Assembly: GCA_030017815.1 (NCBI GenBank)
Contig: JASEGX010000086.1
Location: forward strand, 4,608 to 9,619
DNA: 5,012 nt
Direction: 5' to 3'
From: Thermodesulfobacteriota bacterium
GTDB taxonomy: Bacteria > Desulfobacterota > QYQD01
Part shown: piece after piece, positions 1 to 4,245 of the stretch
Layout of the letters: each line of letters begins with the position of its first letter
Position numbering within the stretch: position 1 is the first letter of the stretch
Position numbers and translations under genes: made by a program
Notes under the pieces: generated by a model
What the model saw: only the letters and a program-made list of their open reading frames with translations
Told to the model about the DNA's origin: nothing
Databases searched by the model: none

Positions 1-113
1 GGCAACCGGTGCGGCGACATCTTGTTTTTGAAATCCATTCCCCACAGAAAGAAGACATGTAAGAGGCAGGAGACCAGAAAGAAATAAGGTATGTTGTCAG
101 CGGCCCTTCTCAC
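1..113 (-). CDS. tonB: TonB-family energy transducer, N-terminal fragment (runs off left edge)
   Basis: Thirty-seven codons are visible before the window ends. The GTG start overlaps the exbD stop in a 4-nt GTGA, so translation is probably coupled to exbD. The translation has a short basic N-terminus (MRRAADN) and one hydrophobic helix at about residues 9-26 (PYFFLVSCLLHVFFLWGM), followed by a polar, basic stretch. This is the topology of TonB: cytoplasmic start, one membrane helix, then a periplasmic part that is outside the window. The helix contains Ser15 and His19 in the SxxxH spacing. In Escherichia coli TonB the matching Ser16 and His20 lie in the transmembrane helix that contacts ExbB/ExbD, and His20 is essential. 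TolA has the same motif, so TolA is the main alternative; the gene order exbB-exbD-tonB and the non-TolQ/R-like partners favour TonB. The C-terminal domain that would settle the family is not visible. Confidence 0.72.
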   Translation of the reverse strand, partial: MRRAADNIPYFFLVSCLLHVFFLWGMDFKNKMSPHRL

Positions 114-520
114 CGGTCTTTTTCCTCCGCTGAAAGAAGCAGGCCGCGGGCGCCGGCCAGCCGTATCTCGTCCATTACTGAAACCAGGGTTTGTACCCGG
201 CAGTCCCGGTCGGACTTGACCACAACCTCTTTCCTGCTGGTCTCGGCCAGCCGCATCTGTAAGGCCTGACGCAGGTCCCGTAGGCCAACTTCGACCTCGT
301 CCACAAAAACCCGGCCTTGCCGGTCGATCGAGACTGTAAGGGGGATGGGCCGGGAAGCCCCGGCCACCTTTGACCGGGGGAGTTCGAGACTGATCCCGGT
401 TTCCTCTATAAAATGGGCCGACAGCATAAAGAAAATGAGGAGCAGAAAGACCATGTCTATCAGCGGAGCCATGTCCAGCCCTAAGGACTTCTTTTTACTG
501 CGACGAATACTAACCAGCAT
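110..520 (-). CDS. exbD: ExbD/TolR-family proton-channel subunit
   Basis: This 136-residue protein has the usual ExbD size and architecture. A short basic cytoplasmic N-terminus (RRSKKK) leads into one transmembrane helix at about residues 17-37 with the family signature APLIDMVFLLLIFF. Asp22 in this helix corresponds to the proton-carrying Asp25 of Escherichia coli ExbD. The rest (about 40-136) is the periplasmic domain, with the typical strand LTVSIDRQGRVFVD and a VVVKSDRDC element. With ExbB it uses the proton-motive force to drive TonB. The ATG is preceded by GAGG with a spacing of 11 nt. It lies 30 nt after the exbB stop, which is in the same frame. Its TGA overlaps the tonB GTG. TolR is the alternative; the family assignment is secure, the subtype rests on context. 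Confidence 0.93.
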   Translation of the reverse strand: MLVSIRRSKKKSLGLDMAPLIDMVFLLLIFFMLSAHFIEETGISLELPRSKVAGASRPIPLTVSIDRQGRVFVDEVEVGLRDLRQALQMRLAETSRKEVVVKSDRDCRVQTLVSVMDEIRLAGARGLLLSAEEKDR

Positions 521-550
521 CTGTTTTTCTGCCTCGTTCAGAATTCTGCT

Positions 551-1171
551 CTATGACTCCTGGTTGCTGTCGACCGTGGATAATACCCGCGAGGCGGCTA
601 CGTTTACTTCTTCAGCGAGGCCGTCAACCCTTTTTTCCAGCATAAAATGGCAAAAAGCCGTGGGTATAGCTACGAATAGTCCGAAAGCAGTGGTAAGCAT
701 AGCCTCCCAGATACCGCCAGCCAGGGCCATGGCGTTCACCTTTCCGCCGATGCGTTCAATGACCTGAAAGGCCTGGATCATGCCGGTGACTGTGCCCAGA
801 AGTCCAAGTAAGGGCGCAAGTTGTACTACTAGGGGAAGGAGCCGCAGCCTGCCTTCAATGTTGACCACGGCCTGACTTCCCACGGCCGTAGCGATCTCGA
901 TGAGTTCTGCCCTTTTCTTTCCTTCGGAAAGATTCAAGATCAGGGCGGTCAGGACTACAGCAACCGGGTTTCTGTTGCCGCTGACGAGTGAAAGAGCGCC
1001 ATCATACTCCCCGGCATTAACGGCCCGGACTATCGTGGTCAGGTCCACCCTTGGCGCCCTGGCCAGGCGGTAAAGGTAAACGGAGCGCTCCAGCACAATG
1101 GCCAGGGCTAAGATGGATAACAACAGGATGGGATACATGACAAGCCCACCCTGGAAGAAATAATCTATCAA
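551..1171 (-). CDS. exbB: ExbB/TolQ/MotA-family proton-channel subunit
   Basis: I choose the TTG at 1169-1171, giving 206 residues (MIDYFFQGGLVMYP...), because AAGGAG sits exactly 6 nt upstream and ExbB-like proteins of this type usually begin a few residues before the FFQGG-like segment. A longer reading from TTG at 1232-1234 adds 21 residues that look unrelated to the family, and that codon is part of a TTGACA promoter box. Three membrane helices are seen at about 10-30, 111-136 and 152-177. Signature motifs are APLLGLLGTVTGMI (from residue 119) and GGIWEAMLTTAFGLFVAIPT (from residue 152). Glu156 matches the conserved TM3 glutamate (Glu176 in Escherichia coli). ExbB forms the pentamer around ExbD in the inner membrane and stabilises TonB. 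It is the first gene of the exbB-exbD-tonB unit. TolQ is a less likely alternative. Confidence 0.93.
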   Translation of the reverse strand: MIDYFFQGGLVMYPILLLSILALAIVLERSVYLYRLARAPRVDLTTIVRAVNAGEYDGALSLVSGNRNPVAVVLTALILNLSEGKKRAELIEIATAVGSQAVVNIEGRLRLLPLVVQLAPLLGLLGTVTGMIQAFQVIERIGGKVNAMALAGGIWEAMLTTAFGLFVAIPTAFCHFMLEKRVDGLAEEVNVAASRVLSTVDSNQES

Positions 1172-1177
1172 GGCAAA

Positions 1178-1183
1178 CTCCTT
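1178..1183 (-). promoter_or_regulatory. Shine-Dalgarno AAGGAG that decides the exbB start
   Basis: AAGGAG on the minus strand is 6 nt before the TTG at 1169-1171. No comparable site precedes the upstream in-frame TTG at 1232-1234. This is the main reason for shortening exbB to 206 residues. Confidence 0.8.
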
Positions 1184-1205
1184 GTGTAATATCTCCAGAA
1201 ATGAA

Positions 1206-1234
1206 CGTTTAACAGCCTCGCAGGGGGCTGTCAA
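1206..1234 (-). promoter_or_regulatory. Candidate sigma70-type promoter of exbB-exbD-tonB
   Basis: A perfect -35 box TTGACA (1229-1234) is followed at the ideal 17-nt spacing by TAAACG (1206-1211), which matches TATAAT at only three of six positions. A start near 1199 would give a leader of about 28 nt to the exbB TTG with AAGGAG in the right place. The weak -10 would fit an activator- or repressor-controlled promoter. The assignment rests on sequence only. Confidence 0.5.
1212..1231. repeat. Inverted repeat ACAGCC-N8-GGCTGT in the promoter spacer
   Basis: Perfect 6-bp arms at 1212-1217 and 1226-1231 are separated by 8 nt. The dyad fills the spacer between the candidate -35 and -10 boxes and overlaps the -35 by three bases, which is where a repressor or a spacer-distorting activator would bind. 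It could also be chance; six-base arms are short. Confidence 0.4.
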
Positions 1235-1235
1235 G

Positions 1236-1246
1236 AATAAGTTATT
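1236..1246. repeat. Small AT-rich palindrome AATAAGTTATT upstream of the -35 box
   Basis: Arms AATAA and TTATT flank a central G and end only two bases upstream of TTGACA. The position suits a regulator of the TonB operon. The match to the Fur consensus is poor, so no regulator is named. Confidence 0.25.
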
Positions 1247-1256
1247 TCAGGCCGTA

Positions 1257-1296
1257 TGATCCAGGTAAGCAGTCACTGAGGCGGCAGGCTGGATCA
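1257..1296. repeat. 8-bp perfect inverted repeat TGATCCAG / CTGGATCA
   Basis: Arms at 1257-1264 and 1289-1296 are exact reverse complements with 24 nt between them. The loop holds a smaller palindrome, CAGTCACTG (1270-1278). It lies between the HTH-gene stop and the exbB promoter, with its near edge about 22 nt upstream of the -35 box. No run of T follows on the minus strand, so it is not a normal intrinsic terminator. An upstream operator or a transcript hairpin are both possible. Confidence 0.5.
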
Positions 1297-1323
1297 AATA
1301 GTAACACGAAACTAAATATAGTG

Positions 1324-1575
1324 CTACTTAGCAAGCTTATCTACTCTTGTCAAGACGATATTCATTTCTGAGGCTCCTTCACTTTTCTCAATCTCGAGAT
1401 CGCGGTATTCCCTTGGGAAATTCGCCGGGATTTGATATTTTTTAATTTTGGTTCTGAGCGTCTTGCGGTCAATACCGAGCAATTGGGCAGCACGGCTCTT
1501 ATGCCCCTCCGTGCGCTGAAGGACATTCATAATGTGCAGACGTTCCATCTCTTCCAGGCGAAGAAGTCCCCTCAT
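1324..1575 (-). CDS. Stand-alone Fis-type helix-turn-helix DNA-binding protein
   Basis: From the ATG at 1573-1575 the product is 83 residues. The core (about residues 7-49) has the LEEMERLHIMNVL, TEGHKSRAAQLLGIDRKTL and RTKIKKY segments of the Fis/HTH_8 domain, the DNA-binding part normally found at the C-terminus of NtrC-type sigma54 activators. The turn lies around Gly34-Ile35, and the likely recognition helix is Arg37 to Tyr47. The remaining residues (about 50-83) are charged and not recognised. There is no receiver or AAA+ domain and none could be hidden upstream: an in-frame TAA lies 24 nt before the longer GTG start (1621-1623). That alternative start gives 99 residues; I prefer the ATG because AAAGGGGG is 7 nt upstream. 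It may act as a small nucleoid-type or local regulator. Its position before exbBD-tonB makes regulation of that operon possible but unproven. Confidence 0.85.
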   Translation of the reverse strand: MRGLLRLEEMERLHIMNVLQRTEGHKSRAAQLLGIDRKTLRTKIKKYQIPANFPREYRDLEIEKSEGASEMNIVLTRVDKLAK

Positions 1576-1582
1576 AAGTAGG

Positions 1583-1590
1583 CCCCCTTT
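1583..1590 (-). promoter_or_regulatory. G-rich ribosome binding site that decides the HTH-gene start
   Basis: AAAGGGGG on the minus strand ends 7 nt before the ATG at 1573-1575. It lies inside the longer reading from GTG 1623 and is the reason for choosing the shorter protein. Confidence 0.5.
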
Positions 1591-1619
1591 CTGATTAAAA
1601 ATTATTGTATAGCAAGACC

Positions 1620-1658
1620 TCACAAGACTCTTTCTAAAGACCCCTTAAGATTTCTCAC
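1620..1658 (-). CDS. Possible 12-codon leader ORF before the HTH gene
   Basis: A GTG at 1656-1658 has AAGGAG (1666-1671) 7 nt upstream and encodes MRNLKGSLERVL before TGA. That TGA overlaps the alternative GTG start of the HTH gene in a GTGA contact. It lies in the gap of about 110 nt between the zinc-ribbon gene and the HTH ATG. A translated leader that controls the HTH gene would explain the arrangement. The peptide is too short to test by composition, so this may be chance. Confidence 0.22.
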   Translation of the reverse strand: MRNLKGSLERVL

Positions 1659-1684
1659 TTGTTCGCTCCTTAGTAAGTAAAACA

Positions 1685-1864
1685 TCAGCGCCGCCTGACA
1701 AATGAAGTAATGGACTCCACGATATACCCGTCGGGACAAAACAAGACCGGCGCCCCGCAGCCTGGACACTCCTTGATCTCGCCATGCCCTAAGCGTTTAT
1801 CCTCAAAGGTAACCAGAAGTTCCGTCTTACAATTTGGACATTCTCTTTTCATTTCTTTGCTCAT
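1685..1864 (-). CDS. Small two-knuckle zinc-ribbon protein, function unknown
   Basis: The ATG at 1862-1864 gives 59 residues and is preceded by GAGGAG at a spacing of 7 nt. A longer reading from GTG 1924 adds 20 residues that run through the upstream Cys-rich gene in another frame, so I reject it. Two CxxC knuckles are seen: Cys9-Cys12 (CPNC) and Cys33-Cys36 (CPGCG), with an extra Cys43 in LFCPDGY. This is the layout of a zinc ribbon or rubredoxin-like fold, which normally binds one Zn or Fe. No membrane segment or signal peptide is visible, so it should be cytoplasmic. The C-terminus ends in RRR. It is the last gene of the hldD unit. I do not recognise a named family; roles in nucleic-acid binding or metal handling cannot be told apart from sequence. 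Confidence 0.82.
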   Translation of the reverse strand: MSKEMKRECPNCKTELLVTFEDKRLGHGEIKECPGCGAPVLFCPDGYIVESITSFVRRR

Positions 1865-1875
1865 TTTTTCTCTCC

Positions 1876-2031
1876 TCAATGATAAATGTTTTCTGCGGAG
1901 ACCTTCTTCAGCCCGGCAAGGCACGAGTTACAGATTAGGCACCCCCCTTGTTCTACTAACCGGGATGTCAACACACAGTCGCCGCAAAAGGGGCAGCATT
2001 GACCGGATTTGCAGACCTTAAATCTCTTCAC
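1876..2031 (-). CDS. 51-residue Cys-rich mini-protein (eight cysteines), function unknown
   Basis: This small ORF starts with GTG (2029-2031) inside the end of hldD, overlapping it by 14 nt in another frame, and ends with TGA at 1876-1878. An in-frame TAA shortly upstream leaves this GTG as the only reasonable start. It lacks a clear Shine-Dalgarno, so reinitiation after hldD is likely. The protein has Cys at 7, 12, 13, 16, 19, 31, 34 and 37. The segments CCPFCGDC and CLICNSC form two metal knuckles separated by a loop (LTSRLVEQGG), as in a zinc ribbon, with further cysteines that could hold a second metal or an iron-sulfur cluster. There is no signal peptide. Its stop overlaps the Shine-Dalgarno of the next zinc-ribbon gene. 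Cysteine density of this order is very unlikely in a random frame. I cannot name the family. Confidence 0.72.
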   Translation of the reverse strand: MKRFKVCKSGQCCPFCGDCVLTSRLVEQGGCLICNSCLAGLKKVSAENIYH

Positions 2032-2989
2032 AAGTGATTCTGGTTACATATCCCCTAACAGCGTCTTCAAGGGCGGAGGTCTCCTTTTCATATCCTGACA
2101 TACGCAGTTTTGAAATATCGGCTTTTGTGAGATATTGATACCTATCACGGATAGTTTCCGGCATATCGATATATTCAATGGAAGGCTCTCTGCCAAGCGT
2201 TGAAAATACTGCCTTAACAAGGTCATTCCATGTTCTCGGTTTCCCTGTGCCGATATTGAATATTCCTTTTATCTCCGGATGTTCCAGAAAATACAGGGTC
2301 ATATCAGCCGCATCTTCTACATAGATAAAATCCCGCAACTGCTCCCCATCTCCATAATCATTTTTATAGGATCTAAAAAGCCCTACGCTGCCATCTTTCC
2401 TTATCTGTTCATATGCCTTGAACACCATACTGGTCATTTCTCCTTTATGACTCTCGTTAGGGCCAAACACGTTAAAATACTTCAAGCCTACTATTGTCTC
2501 AAGGAGGTTATTTTTTAATGCCCATAGGTCAAAGAGATGTTTTGAATAACCGTAGGCATTAAGAGGTCGATGGTATTTTAATAACCGGTGGTCATCAGAA
2601 AATCCCGTTGAACCGTTTCCATAAGTAGCTGCACTCGAGGCATATATAAATCTCACCTTTTCCTTTACTGCCCAAACAGCGAGGCTTTTTGTATATCCAT
2701 AATTGTTTTCCATCAGGTATTCTATATCAGTTTCTGTGGTTGAGCTTCTGGCGCCCATGTGGATAATGGCCGAAACCTTACCATCAAATGCTCCGACTGA
2801 TAGTTTGTCCAGAAACACATCCTTTTGTACATAATCCTCAAAATCAAGGCCAATCAGATTCTGCCATTTATACGAAGTACCGAGATTGTCGACAATAAGG
2901 ATATTATCTTCGCCAAGTTCATTTAGCCTTTTGACTATGTTGCTGCCAATAAATCCTGCCCCACCTGTGACTATTATTGTTTTATTCAT
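2018..2989 (-). CDS. hldD: ADP-L-glycero-D-manno-heptose 6-epimerase
   Basis: This 323-residue protein is a full-length short-chain dehydrogenase/epimerase, slightly longer than the Escherichia coli enzyme of about 310. It converts ADP-D-glycero-beta-D-manno-heptose to the L-glycero form, the last step in making the heptose precursor for the LPS inner core, in the cytoplasm with bound NADP(H). The Rossmann glycine motif TGGAGFIGSN is at residues 8-17 and VDNL at 33-36. The HldD-like block GARSSTTETD is at 79-88, followed by YASSAATYG at 116-124. The catalytic pair is Tyr146 and Lys150 in NAYGYSK. YFNVFGPNESHKG (171-183) and RDFIYVEDAAD (219-229) are also characteristic of HldD rather than GalE. 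AAGGG precedes the ATG by 5 nt. It follows the NikL-like gene by 40 nt, so co-transcription is possible. No functional tie to the exported proteins is evident. Confidence 0.92.
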   Translation of the reverse strand: MNKTIIVTGGAGFIGSNIVKRLNELGEDNILIVDNLGTSYKWQNLIGLDFEDYVQKDVFLDKLSVGAFDGKVSAIIHMGARSSTTETDIEYLMENNYGYTKSLAVWAVKEKVRFIYASSAATYGNGSTGFSDDHRLLKYHRPLNAYGYSKHLFDLWALKNNLLETIVGLKYFNVFGPNESHKGEMTSMVFKAYEQIRKDGSVGLFRSYKNDYGDGEQLRDFIYVEDAADMTLYFLEHPEIKGIFNIGTGKPRTWNDLVKAVFSTLGREPSIEYIDMPETIRDRYQYLTKADISKLRMSGYEKETSALEDAVRGYVTRITCEEI

Positions 2990-3005
2990 GATTACCCTTG
3001 ATTAC
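2989..3005. repeat. Direct repeat TGATTAC x2 around the hldD ribosome binding site
   Basis: TGATTAC occurs at 2989-2995 and 2999-3005, a 10-bp period, with the AAGGG ribosome site of hldD between and overlapping the copies. One helical turn of spacing could suit a DNA- or RNA-binding regulator, but the repeat is short. Confidence 0.25.
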
Positions 3006-3024
3006 TCAGGCAAACCCGTTATAG

Positions 3025-3030
3025 CTCCTT
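3025..3030 (-). promoter_or_regulatory. Orphan Shine-Dalgarno-like AAGGAG at the nikL-like stop
   Basis: AAGGAG overlaps the TAA stop of the NikL-like gene, but no ATG, GTG or TTG follows at a workable distance; the nearest TTG (11 nt on) opens only three codons. The hldD ATG is about 35 nt away and has its own site. It may be a remnant of a lost gene, or chance. Confidence 0.25.
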
Positions 3031-3512
3031 TATGAATTATCAGGGGAGTCACTGCGTTGATCCGTTTTCCCCTTCTTCCAGCCCCTTGTCAGCGCCCATA
3101 CGCCAAATAGTGCGAGGAGAAGGCTTATTCCCACAAATGCCTTCGTATGTCTTGCAACCAAAGGTTTTTTGAAAGATTCCATGAATAGATTCTCATTGAC
3201 ATCAACCTTTATCTGTGCACCATGCATCCCATGTTCGGATTCTCCGTAGACATTTATGACCCATTTCCCTTTCCTATCAGGTAAAAACGAAACAAAGCCA
3301 TTTTTGTCGGTCCTGCCTTTCTGGTGAGGAATTTTATCGCCGGGACCGAATATCTCATACGCTGAATAGCCGGCAGGTTCTTCCGGTGAATAAAATATCC
3401 GTGCGCTTATACCGTTGTTTTCCACCTGGTAATGGACAGAATGGGCCATAGCCGGGCTGTGAAACCCGGCTATTATTCCAACTATCACTATTACTAAAAG
3501 TAAGTGCTTCAT
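3030..3512 (-). CDS. NikL-like exported protein with C-terminal membrane anchor
   Basis: This 160-residue protein has a signal peptide at 1-23 (MKHLLLVIVIVGIIAG..., cleavage after AMA), a small beta-rich domain at about 24-105, a membrane helix at about 124-143 (FVGISLLLALFGVWAL) and a short charged tail. The segment GRTDKNGFVSFLPDRKGKWVINV (66-88) is typical of carboxypeptidase-regulatory-like folds and of NikL, an accessory protein of nickel ECF transporters. The mature protein would start HSVH, and a second histidine group, His94 and His97 (EHGMHG), lies at the end of the domain. The ATG overlaps the stop of the preceding gene as ATGA, with no strong ribosome site, so translation is coupled. 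The domain should face the periplasm. The Ni/Co assignment is by resemblance only; no transporter subunit is in the window, and another metal or ligand is possible. Confidence 0.7.
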   Translation of the reverse strand: MKHLLLVIVIVGIIAGFHSPAMAHSVHYQVENNGISARIFYSPEEPAGYSAYEIFGPGDKIPHQKGRTDKNGFVSFLPDRKGKWVINVYGESEHGMHGAQIKVDVNENLFMESFKKPLVARHTKAFVGISLLLALFGVWALTRGWKKGKTDQRSDSPDNS

Positions 3513-4213
3513 TTTTTGTCCATAGTAAGAACTGTAGTATAAGACAGGTAATCGGCGTCAGGATTATCTCCGGCAGGAATCCTGTACTTTGCTAAAATAA
3601 CTTGCATCTTTTGCCCTGTAACCTGAACCTTAGCTATGCCGTCCTTGTCGGTCTTTATTGTCTCTTTATGTGTGGCCGTTTCAATAATTACTCCTTCAAG
3701 CGGTTTCCCTTCAAAGAGAACCTTTATGGGTAAAAACTCTTCAGTTCTCAAGGTAAAAGGATTTATTAACGGTATAATCTCAAACTTCATCCCAACAGGT
3801 TTTGTTGAAACATCGCCGTTTGCAAAAAGAGATTTGACAAACTGCGAGGAATAAAAGGAGTCTATCACCTGCAAGCCTGCCTTCTCCGCCTCTCTCTTTG
3901 TAAGCTTCTTTTTGCCATCCGGGGTACTCACAAGATAGCCGCCTTCAAAAGAGAGAGTTATCATGGAGATATCTCCCTTTGAAGATAAATAAACCTTATC
4001 CTTTTCATCTGTCTTTTTAAAAGGGATTTCTTTACCCTTTATGTCAAAGACTTTGATCTCCTTCACCTTCGCCGGATCATAGGGATCTATTTTGGGCGGA
4101 TGTCCCCAGGCGACTCTAAACCTGTCTCCTTCCTTCTCGATCCAGAGATGATGTGCCAATGCCGATTGGGTAAACAATAAGATAACAACCAGTACCAGAA
4201 TAAGTTTTTTCAT
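3509..4213 (-). CDS. DUF4198 (NikK/CbiK-type) periplasmic protein, second copy
   Basis: The ATG at 4211-4213 gives 234 residues with a clean signal peptide (MKKLILVLVVILLFTQSALA, cleavage after residue 20) and a mature N-terminus HHLWIEK. An upstream ATG at 4247-4249 touches the preceding stop (ATGA) and would add 12 non-hydrophobic residues; AAGGAGG upstream of the second ATG favours the shorter form. DUF4198 features are the N-terminal HxLW, Gly37-His38 (AWGHPP), then FEIIPLINPFTL (144-155) and LPIKVLFEGKPLEG (161-174), with TDKDGIAKV near the end. DUF4198 proteins accompany cobalt/nickel uptake systems as periplasmic components. The residue His38 and the N-terminal histidines are candidate metal ligands. 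It is a divergent paralogue of the gene just upstream. The metal specificity is inferred, not seen. Confidence 0.8.
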   Translation of the reverse strand: MKKLILVLVVILLFTQSALAHHLWIEKEGDRFRVAWGHPPKIDPYDPAKVKEIKVFDIKGKEIPFKKTDEKDKVYLSSKGDISMITLSFEGGYLVSTPDGKKKLTKREAEKAGLQVIDSFYSSQFVKSLFANGDVSTKPVGMKFEIIPLINPFTLRTEEFLPIKVLFEGKPLEGVIIETATHKETIKTDKDGIAKVQVTGQKMQVILAKYRIPAGDNPDADYLSYTTVLTMDKK

Positions 4214-4223
4214 AATTTGTATT

Positions 4224-4230
4224 CCTCCTT
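4224..4230 (-). promoter_or_regulatory. Shine-Dalgarno AAGGAGG for the second DUF4198 gene
   Basis: AAGGAGG on the minus strand is 10 nt before the ATG at 4211-4213 and downstream of the alternative ATG at 4247-4249. The spacing is slightly long, but the perfect match and the resulting signal peptide make the shorter start the better choice. Confidence 0.65.
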
Positions 4231-4245
4231 GTATTGCCAACTGTC

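Noticed and set aside
345..767. Plus-strand open frame of about 140 codons opposite exbD and exbB
   Set aside because: It lies antisense to two clear family members, spans their junction and its translation has no recognisable domain.
551..1171. TolQ-TolR-TolA assignment of the three-gene cluster
   Set aside because: It cannot be fully excluded, but there are no tolB or pal genes in view, and the compact 206-residue ExbB type with exbD-tonB order fits a TonB system better.
1234..1250. Fur box upstream of exbB
   Set aside because: The AT-rich dyad matches only about half of the 7-1-7 Fur consensus positions, too few to call.
1257..1296. Rho-independent terminator for the HTH gene
   Set aside because: The stem is only 8 bp with a 24-nt loop, and no T-run follows on the minus strand.
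1324..1623. HTH gene as a truncated NtrC-type activator
   Set aside because: An in-frame stop lies 24 nt upstream of the longest start and no AAA+ or receiver remnants are found in the short gap to the next gene.
1865..1924. N-terminal extension of the zinc-ribbon gene to GTG 1924
   Set aside because: It has no ribosome site, the residues are unlike a zinc ribbon, and the DNA is already used by the Cys-rich mini-gene in another frame.
1710..2021. Plus-strand open frame opposite the two metal-knuckle genes
   Set aside because: The minus-strand frames carry regularly spaced CxxC motifs and ribosome sites; the plus-strand product shows none.
2044..2518. Other open frames inside hldD on both strands
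   Set aside because: They are shadows of a full-length, well-conserved epimerase.
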